Shown: positions 51,947 to 61,405, counted from the stretch's first letter. The stretch is DNA of 64,000 bases from Arcobacter suis CECT 7833 (GCF_003544815.1 NZ_CP032100.1:1054001-1118000), one strand, 5' to 3'. Notes: generated from the sequence alone by a model not told the origin. Made by a program: numbers and translations.

Positions 51947-52615
51947 ATGATAAAAAAACAATATGAATTTTCTTTATGGCTTAGACTCACCCATTGGGTT
52001 AGAGTTATTGCTATTATAATTTTAACTTTCACAGGATTTTATATTGCATTTCCTTTTATATCTCCTGCTTTAAATCAAGCAGAACCAAATAATTATTTAT
52101 ATGCTTTGATGAGAAGTTGGCATATTATTTTTGGATTTGTTTTAATTTGTGTAACGATTGGAAAATTTTATTTATTTATTTTTGATAAACAAAGTAAAGT
52201 TGAAAGGGATTCTTTTTGGGATTTTATAAGTGTAAAGATGTGGTTTAAACAAATAAAATATTATATGTTAATTGGTTCTCATGGTCATTTAAAAGGTGCT
52301 TATAATCCTTTACAATTTATGGCATATACGGGAGTTTATGGAGCTTTGATTTTTATTTGTATAACTGGATTGATTTTACATATTCATGTTTATCATGAAG
52401 GCTTAGGTGGAGTTTTATACGATATTTTAAGACCTTTAGAAATTATGATGGGTGGTTTAGCGTTTGTTCGAGAACTTCATCATATTTGTATGTGGATTTT
52501 TATTATATTTTTACCTATTCATATTTATTTGGCTATTTTTAATTCTGTATATGGAAAAAGCGGAGCTATGGATTCTATTATTTCAGGATATAAATGGGAA
52601 GACGATAAAAAATGA
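51947..52615 (+). CDS. hyaC: Second hydrogenase b-type cytochrome subunit
   Basis: A 222-residue membrane cytochrome b, with ATG 51947 chosen because AAAGGAAAA precedes it; an upstream TTG in frame is less likely. Four membrane segments have candidate haem-ligand His: LRLTHWVRV, RSWHIIFGFV, LILHIHVYHEG and ELHHICMWIFIIFLPIHIY. It is clearly diverged from the other copy, which suggests that each hydrogenase has its own quinone-linked anchor. Its stop overlaps the start of the protease gene by four bases. Confidence 0.9.
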   Translation: MIKKQYEFSLWLRLTHWVRVIAIIILTFTGFYIAFPFISPALNQAEPNNYLYALMRSWHIIFGFVLICVTIGKFYLFIFDKQSKVERDSFWDFISVKMWFKQIKYYMLIGSHGHLKGAYNPLQFMAYTGVYGALIFICITGLILHIHVYHEGLGGVLYDILRPLEIMMGGLAFVRELHHICMWIFIIFLPIHIYLAIFNSVYGKSGAMDSIISGYKWEDDKK

Positions 52616-53175
52616 ATATTTTAATTTTAGGAATAGGAAATATCCTATTCCAAGACGAAGGAATTGGTGCTCATTTTATCCATTATTTAGATGAAAAGTA
52701 TGATTTTATATCACAAAAAAATAGTGTAAGTTTAGTAGATGGTGGAACTTTAGCTCAAAGATTGATACCTGAAATAGTAAAATATGATGAGGTTGTTGTC
52801 GTTGATTGTATAGATGCAAATAATTCAAAAGCTGGAGATGTTTATTTTTTTGATTATAAAAAAACTCCTTCACATATAAACTGGCAAGGAAGCGCCCACG
52901 AAGTTGAGATGCTTCAAACACTAAATATGATTGATATGAATAAAGATTTACCAAATACAAATGTTTTAGGAGTTATTCCAAAACGAATTGGTGATGATAC
53001 GACTTTTGAATTAAGTAATGAAATAATAACAGCTGTAAAAACCATGGAAGAAGTTATTATTAAATATCTTTTAAATTTAGATATAAAAATGGAAATAAAA
53101 AATGAGGATGCAACAATAGAAAATATCTCTTTGATTTCATTTAAAAGGGATATTATAAATGGTCCTAAAATTTAG
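52612..53175 (+). CDS. hyaD: Second hydrogenase maturation protease
   Basis: A 187-residue endopeptidase. The motifs GIGNILFQDEGIGAHF (metal-binding Glu), LVDGGTLAQRL, VVVDCIDAN and SAHEVEMLQTL match the HydD/HyaD family. It should process the HyaB extension. Its start overlaps hyaC by four bases and its end overlaps the HydE-like gene by 17 bases, exactly as in the first operon. That shared overlap suggests that the two operons arose from one ancestral arrangement. Confidence 0.9.
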   Translation: MNILILGIGNILFQDEGIGAHFIHYLDEKYDFISQKNSVSLVDGGTLAQRLIPEIVKYDEVVVVDCIDANNSKAGDVYFFDYKKTPSHINWQGSAHEVEMLQTLNMIDMNKDLPNTNVLGVIPKRIGDDTTFELSNEIITAVKTMEEVIIKYLLNLDIKMEIKNEDATIENISLISFKRDIINGPKI

Positions 53176-54784
53176 ATTTACCTATAAATCAAACGACAAA
53201 ACTTTAGCAAAGTTTTTAGATTATGCTTCAAAACAGTTTGAATGTAGTTATAAAATATTACAAGAAAATGATTTTGTAGATTTATATATAAACTCAAGTG
53301 AAGAGGTTTTAAATCAATTTTCACAAGCTTTATCTTTGTATATTCCAATGTCTATATATTATTATGATGTTCAAATTGAAGTAGTAAATGAACTCCCATT
53401 GGCTAACACTATTTCTTTAACTCAAGATAAACTAATATCTTTTTGTCCTTCTTGTTTGGCTAAAGTTGAAAACAAAGAAGATGAAGATTATTACAATGGT
53501 TTTAAATCTTGTGATATTTGTAATAATTGGGAAGAAGCTGTTTTTATTTTTGAAAATGAAGAATTAAAATCTAATGTAGAACTATTTGAAAAATTAGCTT
53601 TTTTGATAAATGATAATAAAAAAATAAAAATAAAAACTCTAAGTGGAACATTTGTTTTTTCAAAATTTGAGAATATAGAAAATAGTTTTAGATTATTAGT
53701 TACAAATTTAAAAAATATTTCTTCTTTAGTTGTAGAAAATAAAACAGAAATAGTTGCCCTTGCAAGTATAGAAAAACCTTCAATTGATTTTAAAATAAAT
53801 GAAGTTTATAAACAAAAATATGGTCTAAAAAAAGAGAAAATAAACATCAGATTTGCAAATGACTTAACTCTTTTATTATTGAGTAATCAACTACAAAAAT
53901 ATGAAATTGATTTTTTAAATATTGAAGAAAATGTTCCTTTTGACTACTTTTTAGATGTAAAAAGTAAAAATGATATTTTTTTAGATATTCCTAAAATCAA
54001 ATGTTTTGAAAATAAAAAGTTGATTTTAGAATCAACTTCATATCCTAAAAAATTAGATTCAATAATGACAAAATTCAAAGAATTAGATAAAGGTCAGTTT
54101 ATGACTGTTTTATGGGAAAACAATCTTTTTAAAGAGTCAATTCTAAATTTTTATTTAAGTAGTAAAAATGATGATGGAATATCTTATTATTCTGAAAAAA
54201 TCGATGGTTTAGTAAATCTAATAGAACCTTTACATATGCCTTTTTCAAGTAAAGAAGTATTTGATGAAATACAAAAGGACAATAAAGGAAAACAGCTTAT
54301 TTTAAACTATAAAGGTAAGTTTGCACAAGACTATAAAAAAGCTTTAAATAGTCAAATTTTCTCTTTTGAAACAAAATCTTTTTGTAGTTATTGGGAGATT
54401 GTAAAAGTCATATTAAACTTTGAAAATAGTGTTTTAGAAAATGCGAATAACTGTTTTTTAGAAAAAGGTCCTAGAATTGACTATAAATTATTTGATTCAA
54501 AAAAGATTTTTCATCGAAAATTTGATTACATAGGTATGATTAAAACAGCAATAAGTTTCAAATTAGCAGGAGTTGATGAACAAACTATTTCTTTAGGATT
54601 AGTAGAAAGTCTAGCAAATTTTATAGGAAATGAGATAGATAATATAAATAGTTCTTATGAAGTAACGGGAGTTAGTTTATGTGGAGATTTATTTGCTAAT
54701 GAAAGATTTAATTTATTAGTTGAGAAAAATATACTTAAGAATTTTAAAATATATTACAATAAAGAGTTTGTCATTCAAAAATAG
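53159..54784 (+). CDS. Second HydE-like accessory protein with a zinc-ribbon insertion
   Basis: A 541-residue paralog of the protein at 46286. The beginning (MVLKFRFTYKSND) and the end (IDYKLFDSKKIFHRKF, AISFKLAGVDEQ, VSLCGDLFANERF) align with it in pattern. One difference is a pair of CxxC motifs at Cys96/Cys99 and Cys118/Cys121 (FCPSCL and CDICNNW), a probable zinc ribbon like those of HypF; the first copy has no such cysteines. This copy may be closer to the ancestral form. It overlaps the protease gene and is followed by hypF 33 bases later. Function is inferred from HydE. Confidence 0.78.
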   Translation: MVLKFRFTYKSNDKTLAKFLDYASKQFECSYKILQENDFVDLYINSSEEVLNQFSQALSLYIPMSIYYYDVQIEVVNELPLANTISLTQDKLISFCPSCLAKVENKEDEDYYNGFKSCDICNNWEEAVFIFENEELKSNVELFEKLAFLINDNKKIKIKTLSGTFVFSKFENIENSFRLLVTNLKNISSLVVENKTEIVALASIEKPSIDFKINEVYKQKYGLKKEKINIRFANDLTLLLLSNQLQKYEIDFLNIEENVPFDYFLDVKSKNDIFLDIPKIKCFENKKLILESTSYPKKLDSIMTKFKELDKGQFMTVLWENNLFKESILNFYLSSKNDDGISYYSEKIDGLVNLIEPLHMPFSSKEVFDEIQKDNKGKQLILNYKGKFAQDYKKALNSQIFSFETKSFCSYWEIVKVILNFENSVLENANNCFLEKGPRIDYKLFDSKKIFHRKFDYIGMIKTAISFKLAGVDEQTISLGLVESLANFIGNEIDNINSSYEVTGVSLCGDLFANERFNLLVEKNILKNFKIYYNKEFVIQK

Positions 54785-54817
54785 GTATAGTTCTAAAACT
54801 GCACAAAAAGAAGAGAG

Positions 54818-57061
54818 ATGATAAACAAAAAGATTAAAATTACAGGTATTGTTCAAGGGGTTGGATTTCGTCCTTTTGTTTATAATTTAGCTTTAAAATA
54901 TGATATAAAAGGTTGGGTTAACAACGATGAAAAAGGAGTAAATATTCTTCTTTCTTCAAGTGAAGAAAATATCCAAAATTTTATAAATGAACTAAAATCA
55001 AATCCTCCAATCTTAGCAAGAATTGATTCTATAAATATAGAAGAAATAACTGAAATAAAAGAGTATAAAACCTTTGAAATAATACAAAGTGAAAGCTCAA
55101 AAAACAAATCTACTATTATCTCTCCTGATATTGCTATTTGTGATGATTGTATTGAAGATATAAATGATATGTCTAACTTTAGATACAATTATAGTTTAAC
55201 AAATTGTACAAATTGTGGTCCAAGATATTCAATAATCAAAACAGTTCCTTATGATAGAATAAATACTTCAATGTTTTCTTTTGAATTATGTGAAAAATGC
55301 AAAAATGAATATGAAAATCCAATAAACAGAAGATACCATGCTCAACCAATTGCTTGTGAAAACTGTGGTCCAAATGTAGTTTTGTATAATAATAAAAATG
55401 AAGTTTTATCTTCAGACATTAATGCTATAAAAGAAATAGCTCAAAAGATTAATAAAGGTAGTATTGTAGCTATTAAAGGAATGGGAGGTTTTCATCTAAT
55501 TTGTGATGCAAACAATGATAAAGTTGTGGAAAAATTAAGAATAAGAAAAAGCCGATTAAATAAACCTTTTGCTATAATGTTTAAAGATATAAATAGTATT
55601 AAAAATTATACAGATTTAACACAAAAAGAAGAAGAACTTTTAAACTCAAAAGAAAAACCAATAGTTCTAGTAAAAAAGAAAAAAAAGTTTAATTTATCAC
55701 AACTATTAGCTCCAAATATTAATCATCTGGGATGCTTTATAGCTTATACAGCTTTGCATCATTTACTTTTTAGATATTTAGATAATCCAATTGTTGCTAC
55801 AAGTGCAAATTTAAAAGGTGAACCAATTATCACTTCAAAAGATGAAATTATAGAAAAATTATCAAATGTGGTAGATTTTGTCCTTGATTTTAATAGGGAT
55901 ATTTTAAATGCAAGTGATGATTCAGTTATACAAATTGTAGATAATAATATAACAAAAATTAGAAATGCTAGAGGTTATGCTCCAACAGCATTTAGTTTTG
56001 AAAATAAAAGCAAAAAGAAAATACTTTCACTTGGGGCAAATCAAAAATCAACAATTAGTCTATATTTTGAAAATAACTTAATTTTATCACCATATATTGG
56101 TGATTTAAACTCTTTAAAATCAATGGAATATTTTGAAAGAACAATAAAGACTTTTAAAAGATTTTATGACTTTGAACCAGAAGTTATAGTTTGCGATAAA
56201 CATCCAAATTATGAGTCTACAAAATTTGCTTTAAAACTAAAACAAACCAATCCAAATTTAGAGTTGGTTCAAATCCAACATCACTATGCTCACGTATTAT
56301 CTGTGATGGCTGAATATAAATTAAATAAAGATGTATTAGCATTTATTTTTGATGGAACTGGATATGGTGATGATGGAAATATTTGGGGTGGAGAAGTTTT
56401 CGTGGCTTCAAAAACTGAATATAAAAGGGTGAATCATTTTAAATATTTTAAACTTTTAGGTGGTGAAAAAGCTGTTCTTGAGCCCAAAAGACTGGCTCTA
56501 AGTCTACTTTTTGATAGTTTTTCTTTGGAAGAAGTGTTAAATCTTGAAATACCATGTGTAAAAGTCTTTAAAGAATCAGAAATAAAAATGTTTCATACAA
56601 TGTGGCAAAAAGGTTTAAATTCACCGCTTACAAGCTCTGTAGGGCGTTTATTTGATGCTGTTGCATCATTTGCCAATATTCTTCATATTCAAAGCTATGA
56701 GGGAGAAACGGGCTTGCAAATAGAACAATATTACGACAAAACAATCACACAAAGTTATGCTTACGAAATAATTGAAGATAAAATTGAACTATCTTTTATG
56801 ATTAAACAAATGATTTTAGAAAAAGATAAAAAACAAATTTGCTCAAAATTTATAAATACAATAGGGCAGATTATCCTAGATATTTCAAATCTTCATAAAG
56901 ATTTACCAATAGTTTTAGGTGGAGGAGTTTTTCAAAATAGAACGCTTTTAGAACTTTTGATAAATATGTTTAAAGATCAAAATAGAGAGTTTTATTACAA
57001 TAAAAATATTCCATTAAATGATGGTGGAATAAGCGTAGGGCAAATTTACCATATAATCTAA
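54818..57061 (+). CDS. hypF: HypF carbamoyltransferase
   Basis: A 747-residue enzyme that makes the cyanide ligand precursor of the Ni-Fe centre from carbamoyl phosphate and ATP, passing the carbamoyl group to HypE. Domains in order: acylphosphatase (about 1-90, GIVQGVGFRPFVYN), two zinc fingers (Cys108/Cys111, Cys130/Cys133, Cys158/Cys161, Cys180/Cys183), a YrdC-like domain (about 200-380, KGMGGFHLICDA) and a Kae1-like domain (about 395-747, HHYAHVLSVMAEY, DGTGYGDDGNIWGGE, LGGGVFQN). All parts are intact. HypA-E are not in this window, so hypF is set apart from them and would serve all hydrogenases in the island. Confidence 0.95.
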   Translation: MINKKIKITGIVQGVGFRPFVYNLALKYDIKGWVNNDEKGVNILLSSSEENIQNFINELKSNPPILARIDSINIEEITEIKEYKTFEIIQSESSKNKSTIISPDIAICDDCIEDINDMSNFRYNYSLTNCTNCGPRYSIIKTVPYDRINTSMFSFELCEKCKNEYENPINRRYHAQPIACENCGPNVVLYNNKNEVLSSDINAIKEIAQKINKGSIVAIKGMGGFHLICDANNDKVVEKLRIRKSRLNKPFAIMFKDINSIKNYTDLTQKEEELLNSKEKPIVLVKKKKKFNLSQLLAPNINHLGCFIAYTALHHLLFRYLDNPIVATSANLKGEPIITSKDEIIEKLSNVVDFVLDFNRDILNASDDSVIQIVDNNITKIRNARGYAPTAFSFENKSKKKILSLGANQKSTISLYFENNLILSPYIGDLNSLKSMEYFERTIKTFKRFYDFEPEVIVCDKHPNYESTKFALKLKQTNPNLELVQIQHHYAHVLSVMAEYKLNKDVLAFIFDGTGYGDDGNIWGGEVFVASKTEYKRVNHFKYFKLLGGEKAVLEPKRLALSLLFDSFSLEEVLNLEIPCVKVFKESEIKMFHTMWQKGLNSPLTSSVGRLFDAVASFANILHIQSYEGETGLQIEQYYDKTITQSYAYEIIEDKIELSFMIKQMILEKDKKQICSKFINTIGQIILDISNLHKDLPIVLGGGVFQNRTLLELLINMFKDQNREFYYNKNIPLNDGGISVGQIYHII

Positions 57062-57347
57062 GTTTCTAGAAATATTTATATTATATATTTTGTATCTATT
57101 AATATATAATTAAAATTATCCAAAATGTAATAAATATATTCTAAAAACCTTTTATATAGTATTATATAGAAAAAATAACTTTTTGAAAATATCCTATAAA
57201 AATATAGCTTTAAAAATAGGATATTTTGTTTATTAAATTATACATTATATAAATATTTAATAATATTTATATTTATACAAATAAAATTCAAATTAGCTGA
57301 TTATAAATAATAGTATGATAGAATCAAATAAAAATTAGGAACTTTTT
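57062..57347. other. 286-bp AT-rich gap after hypF
   Basis: No gene is seen. It contains the hairpin at 57186-57227 and, on its right side, TATGAT/TATAAT-like boxes and a GGAAC site before the next gene. Nothing else stands out. Confidence 0.6.
57186..57227. terminator. Hairpin likely ending the second hydrogenase operon
   Basis: AAAATATCCTAT and ATAGGATATTTT form a perfect 12-bp stem around an 18-base loop, followed by GTTTATT. It lies about 125 bases after the hypF stop. The large loop makes it a weaker terminator candidate. Confidence 0.55.
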
Positions 57348-57764
57348 ATGATAAGAACTACTGCTTTAATATCAGATGAAGATGGATATAAAAAATATAA
57401 TCTATTTGAAATACATGAAAATTTAGAACCAATAATAGCAGATGATTATCTTGATTTTTCTTCTAAGAATTTCAAAAAAGCTGCTTATTGTGAATTGATG
57501 TACAAGAAAAACTTTTACGATAAATATGATGAAACAACATACAAAGAAGTTTATGAAAGATATATCAATAATGAGAAGTTTAAAGAAAAAGCAAAATTTA
57601 TTTATAGTGTTATTGATTATGATAAATATGTAAAATTTGTAGAAGAAAATCAAATCATAGAAAATCCAAATGAACTTATAATTTCATATAGTGTTGTAGA
57701 TAGTGAAGGTGTAAAAGTACAGATTTATAATATTGGTATTAGTGATATTTCTTTTGTATTTTAG
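57348..57764 (+). CDS. Hypothetical protein
   Basis: A 138-residue soluble protein, Tyr/Lys/Glu-rich, starting ATG with a weak GGAAC site. It looks mostly helical through residues 40-110 and beta at both ends (IRTTALIS and IISYSVVDSEGVKVQIYNIG). No family is recognised. It is a single gene ending in a strong terminator. Confidence 0.65.
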   Translation: MIRTTALISDEDGYKKYNLFEIHENLEPIIADDYLDFSSKNFKKAAYCELMYKKNFYDKYDETTYKEVYERYINNEKFKEKAKFIYSVIDYDKYVKFVEENQIIENPNELIISYSVVDSEGVKVQIYNIGISDISFVF

Positions 57765-57772
57765 AAAAATAT

Positions 57773-57803
57773 AAAAGGAGATTTTTAATAAAAATCTCCT
57801 TTT
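57773..57803. terminator. Strong terminator hairpin
   Basis: AAAAGGAGATTTTT and its complement pair over 14 bp around AAT, then a T-run to about 57815. It ends the hypothetical gene and may also act for the convergent gene ending at 57836. Confidence 0.9.
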
Positions 57804-57835
57804 AGTTTTTTTATTTTTGTAAAGAAAAAAATATC

Positions 57836-58288
57836 TTATTTTTTATTCTCAATTTTTCCACTTTCTTCTTTTCCAAAAGTTTTTTCTAAGCCAATTATTA
57901 ATTCTTGAGTTTGTATTTCACTTAATTTAGCTTCTGGATGTGTTGGTAAATAAAACCATGGTGGCATATCACCATTTTTTAACTCTTTGGCTGATTCATC
58001 ACCTTTATTTTTTTTCTGTACACCCCAAGTAGATACATTAAAATGTTCTCTTCCTTCTTCAACATCAAAAGCTACAAGCCATGAAATAGGAGCTATTTTA
58101 CTATACCAAGGATAAATAGTTTGATTTGAATGACAATTTGCACAGGCATTGTTAAAAAGTTCTTTTGTTTGTGGTGAATCCCATGTTGGTTCACTTACAA
58201 TTGGTGGATTAGAGTAAGTTTTCCCATAAGGAATAAACTGGATTACTACGGCTGTGATAATACCACCAATAATTAATTTTCCTACCAT
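57836..58288 (-). CDS. Haem-binding domain (cytochrome c-like) protein
   Basis: A 150-residue protein with an N-terminal membrane/signal helix (GKLIIGGIITAVVIQFI) and one c-type haem site CANCH (Cys49, Cys52, His53). The conserved context NNACANCHSNQTIYPWYSKIAPISWLVAFDVEEGREHFN is cut here only in my description; its key residues are the PWY and WLV...REH segments, the mark of the haem-bd family (PF14376-type). MPPWFY near residue 109 provides the likely Met ligand. It is periplasmic; partner unknown. It is divergent from a cupin gene. Confidence 0.9.
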   Translation of the reverse strand: MVGKLIIGGIITAVVIQFIPYGKTYSNPPIVSEPTWDSPQTKELFNNACANCHSNQTIYPWYSKIAPISWLVAFDVEEGREHFNVSTWGVQKKNKGDESAKELKNGDMPPWFYLPTHPEAKLSEIQTQELIIGLEKTFGKEESGKIENKK

Positions 58289-58456
58289 TTTTATCTCCTA
58301 AATTTTTTATATATACATTATATATGATATATGTCAAGATTGTATTGACAATTAAAATTTTAATAGTCTCATAAAATATATTTTGTTTAAATTCTCATCT
58401 ATTATTAATAAAAAATCATAAAATAAATAGTTATAATTATTGAAAAAAGGACAAAT

Positions 58457-58810
58457 ATGGACAAATATTGTAACAACTCAGTAGCATTTGAATCAACATG
58501 TATTCCAAAAACTGTAAATGCATCAATTAGCGTTTTAACACCAAAAGAAGATAAAGATTTTATTGTAAGAAAAGTAACTTTAGCAAAAGATGGTTCTATG
58601 CCAAATCATATAAATGAAATTCAACACCAACAATATGTGTTAAAAGGTGAAGCAAAAGTTATGGTTGGAGATGAAGAGTATCATGCAAAAGCTGGAGATT
58701 TTATCTATATTCCTGCTGGTGTTGCCCACAAATATGAAGCATGTTATAACAGTGGTTATGAATTTTTATGTATGATAACTACTAAAGAAGACAAAATCAC
58801 TATGCTTTAG
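58457..58810 (+). CDS. Small cupin-fold protein
   Basis: A 117-residue single-domain cupin. The metal-binding motifs are HINEIQHQQYVLKGEAKV (first motif, GX5HXHX-like but with a variant spacing) and GDFIYIPAGVAHKYEA (second motif with Pro-Gly/Ala-x-x-His). It lies 35 bases before the formate dehydrogenase gene on the same strand and is probably co-transcribed. Upstream, TGTCAA-N7-TTGACA at 58332-58350 is an inverted repeat between this gene and the divergent haem protein. The ligand or reaction is unknown. Confidence 0.85.
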   Translation: MDKYCNNSVAFESTCIPKTVNASISVLTPKEDKDFIVRKVTLAKDGSMPNHINEIQHQQYVLKGEAKVMVGDEEYHAKAGDFIYIPAGVAHKYEACYNSGYEFLCMITTKEDKITML

Positions 58811-58845
58811 AAAAATATAAATTAAAATAGTGGAGAAGTCTAATT

Positions 58846-60933
58846 ATGCAGGAATCTAATATCAATTCTGTTTGTACTTATTGTGGTACTGGTTGTGATA
58901 TTACAGCACAAGTTGAAAATAATAAGATTGTTAAAATTTATGCTCAAAATGATGGTTATGTATCTCAAGGTAAGCTTTGTATAAAAGGCGCTCAAGGATA
59001 TGGATTTGTTGATTCAAATGAAAGAATACGAAATTCAAGGGTAAAAAAATCTTTTATAGAAAAAAATATAGAAGAACTTCCACAAGAGCTAAAAGCTAGA
59101 GCTAAAACTCTAAAAGAATTCAATGAACTTTATTTTGAAGCTCCTTATGAGTTTGCTACTTCATTAGCTGCTTGGAAACTAATGGACATAAAAGAAAAAT
59201 ATGGAAGACATGCGTTTTGTGGAATGGGCGGAGCTAGAACTTCATGTGAGAGTTCTTATATGTTCCAAAAATTTGTAAGAGAGGCTATGGATTCTCCACA
59301 TGTTGATAACTGTGCTAGGGTTTGTCACTCTCCGTCATTAAAGGGAATGAGAACAACTATTGGTGAGGGGGCAGCTACAAATCCTTTTGATGATATTTTT
59401 AAAACTGAAAATATAGTTGTAATGGGTTCAAACACAACAGAAGCTCATCCAATAGTTGCAAATAGAATGATAAAAGCAGCACGAGATAAAACAGCAACTT
59501 TGTCTGTAATTGATGTAAGACAAACTCAACTTTCAAAATTTGGTGAGCAATTAATCATTCCTTATGAAGCAAATCTTTTGGTTTTAAATATGATGGCTTA
59601 TGTAATTTTGAGTGAAAAACTTTATAATACAGAATTTATAGATTCAAGATGTACTGGATTTGAAGCATATAAAGAGTCTATTTTAAATGATCCTTATGCA
59701 AATCCTGAATTTATGGCACAAGTAAAAGGATATGAGTATTTAGTTGAACAAATTCCTCAGGTTGCAAGACTATATGCTACTAAAAAATCTATGTTTTTTT
59801 GGGGATTAGGAATTACTGAACATCTTGATGGAAGTTATGCTGTAATGGCAATTACACATTTAGCAATGATGACTGGAAATATTGGAAAAACTGGAACTGG
59901 ACTTATGCCACTTCGAGGTCAAAATAATGTTCAAGGTGCATGTGACACTGGATGTTTACCATATTATGGACCTGATTATACAGTTCCTGAAGAAATAGGT
60001 TTAATGACTCCTCAATTAATAGATGAAATGATTGCTGGACGTATAAAAGCTATGTATGTAATGGGTGAAGATATTGCTCATATTCATCCAAATCAAAATA
60101 AAGTTCATAAAGGTTTAGCTAATTTAGAGTTAATTATTTCAAATGAATTATTTATGAATGAAATTACTAAAATGGCAGATATTATTTTTGGTGTTAAATC
60201 AGCTTATGAAAAAACAGGTGTTTATGTAAATGCCATGAGAAGATTACATCTTTCTCAACCTTTAGTAAAAACAGATTTACCTGATGACTGGGAAGTTTTA
60301 AGGGATATTGAAAATAAAATCAATGGAGAATTTGAATTCAAAAATAGTGAAGATGTATGGAATGAAGCAAAAGAAGCTGTTGGAAGTAGATTTTCTGGGG
60401 CAACTTATCACAAACTTTCAAATAATAGAAATAGAGGAATGCTTTGGCCTATAAAAAAAGAGGATACACCAATTCTTCATGTTGAAGATTTTAGAACAGA
60501 AGATGGAAAAGGTACTTTTGCTTATCATCAATATCAATTAAGAGAACAAGTGAAAAAACTTGTAAATAAAGAAGAGTTCGCAAAAAATGAATTTTATTTA
60601 ACAACTGGAAGAACTATTGTTCAATACAATAATGCAGCTCAAACGCAAAGAAGTGAAGCTTTAAACTCAAAATATGACAAAGATGTAGTTTTAGCTTCAA
60701 TTGAAGATAAAGACAGAATCGGAAGTGATAATATTATCATGAGAACACAATATGGAGAAACAGCAGTTTTACCTGTTAAGTTTGTAAAAACAATCAAACA
60801 AGGAACACTTTTTACAACATTCCATCACGCTGCTTCAAAAGTAAATTATATTTTTGGTGATGAAGCTGATGAGTTAATTATGACAGCAAAGTTTAAGTCT
60901 ATAAGAGTTGAAGTTGAGTCAATTAAAGATTAA
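58846..60933 (+). CDS. Formate dehydrogenase alpha subunit, molybdopterin, Cys-type
   Basis: A 695-residue molybdopterin oxidoreductase with an N-terminal [4Fe-4S] site (Cys10, Cys13, Cys17, Cys45). The active-site block ARVCHSPSLKGM has Cys160-His161, where selenium-type enzymes have Sec; therefore this is a Cys enzyme. GMGGARTSCESSYMFQKF and NIGKTGTGLMPLRGQNNVQGACD match formate dehydrogenase FdhF-like proteins. No Tat signal is visible, so it appears to be cytosolic. It may pass electrons to another carrier, as no partner subunit other than the cupin is adjacent. A nitrate reductase-like or CO2-reducing role is less likely but not excluded. Confidence 0.88.
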   Translation: MQESNINSVCTYCGTGCDITAQVENNKIVKIYAQNDGYVSQGKLCIKGAQGYGFVDSNERIRNSRVKKSFIEKNIEELPQELKARAKTLKEFNELYFEAPYEFATSLAAWKLMDIKEKYGRHAFCGMGGARTSCESSYMFQKFVREAMDSPHVDNCARVCHSPSLKGMRTTIGEGAATNPFDDIFKTENIVVMGSNTTEAHPIVANRMIKAARDKTATLSVIDVRQTQLSKFGEQLIIPYEANLLVLNMMAYVILSEKLYNTEFIDSRCTGFEAYKESILNDPYANPEFMAQVKGYEYLVEQIPQVARLYATKKSMFFWGLGITEHLDGSYAVMAITHLAMMTGNIGKTGTGLMPLRGQNNVQGACDTGCLPYYGPDYTVPEEIGLMTPQLIDEMIAGRIKAMYVMGEDIAHIHPNQNKVHKGLANLELIISNELFMNEITKMADIIFGVKSAYEKTGVYVNAMRRLHLSQPLVKTDLPDDWEVLRDIENKINGEFEFKNSEDVWNEAKEAVGSRFSGATYHKLSNNRNRGMLWPIKKEDTPILHVEDFRTEDGKGTFAYHQYQLREQVKKLVNKEEFAKNEFYLTTGRTIVQYNNAAQTQRSEALNSKYDKDVVLASIEDKDRIGSDNIIMRTQYGETAVLPVKFVKTIKQGTLFTTFHHAASKVNYIFGDEADELIMTAKFKSIRVEVESIKD

Positions 60934-60943
60934 ATTTTAAATC

Positions 60944-60973
60944 AAAATAAACTCGTTAATACGAGTTTATTTT
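60944..60973. terminator. Bidirectional terminator between convergent genes
   Basis: AAAATAAACTCGT and ACGAGTTTATTTT pair over 13 bp around TAAT. It has an A-run on the left and a T-run on the right, so it serves both the dehydrogenase gene and the convergent thioredoxin gene. Confidence 0.9.
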
Positions 60974-60982
60974 CTTCTATAA

Positions 60983-61405
60983 CTAAATAAATTCATTTAC
61001 TAGATTTGATAATCTAAGTGGATCTAACGCTCCACTTACTCTTTTTACTTCAACACCATTTTTGAAAACAACCAAAGTCGGAATCGACATAATATGATAT
61101 TTACTACCTAAAGTTTGTTCAAGCTCCGTATCAACTTTTGCAAAAACTGCTTTTAATGGATATTTCTTTGATGTTTCATTAAATATTGGAGCAAACATTT
61201 TACAAGGTCCACACCAAGGCGCCCAAAAATCTACAATTACTGGAATTTCACTATTTACAACAACTTCATCAAAGTTTGCATTTGTTAGATTTATAGGTTT
61301 GTTGTCTAAAAGTGACTCTTTACATTTTCCACAATTTGCTTTTAAATAAGAATCTTTTTTTGGAACATTGTTTATGCTTAAACAACTAGGACAAATTACT
61401 CTCAT
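60983..61405 (-). CDS. trxC: Thioredoxin 2
   Basis: A 140-residue cytosolic disulfide reductase. The N-terminal zinc-binding part has Cys5/Cys8 and Cys25/Cys28 (ICPSC and NCGKC), the mark of Trx2. The thioredoxin fold follows with FWAPWCGPCKMFAP (Cys65, Cys68) and the cis-Pro in MSIPTLVVF. It has AAAGGAG upstream. Zinc-linked Trx2 proteins act in oxidative stress defence. Confidence 0.93.
   Translation of the reverse strand: MRVICPSCLSINNVPKKDSYLKANCGKCKESLLDNKPINLTNANFDEVVVNSEIPVIVDFWAPWCGPCKMFAPIFNETSKKYPLKAVFAKVDTELEQTLGSKYHIMSIPTLVVFKNGVEVKRVSGALDPLRLSNLVNEFI

Noticed and set aside
58332-58350. TGTCAA-N7-TTGACA as an FNR/CRP-type site
   Set aside because: The gap and arms do not match TTGAT-N4-ATCAA or the CRP consensus; it is mentioned only as an inverted repeat.
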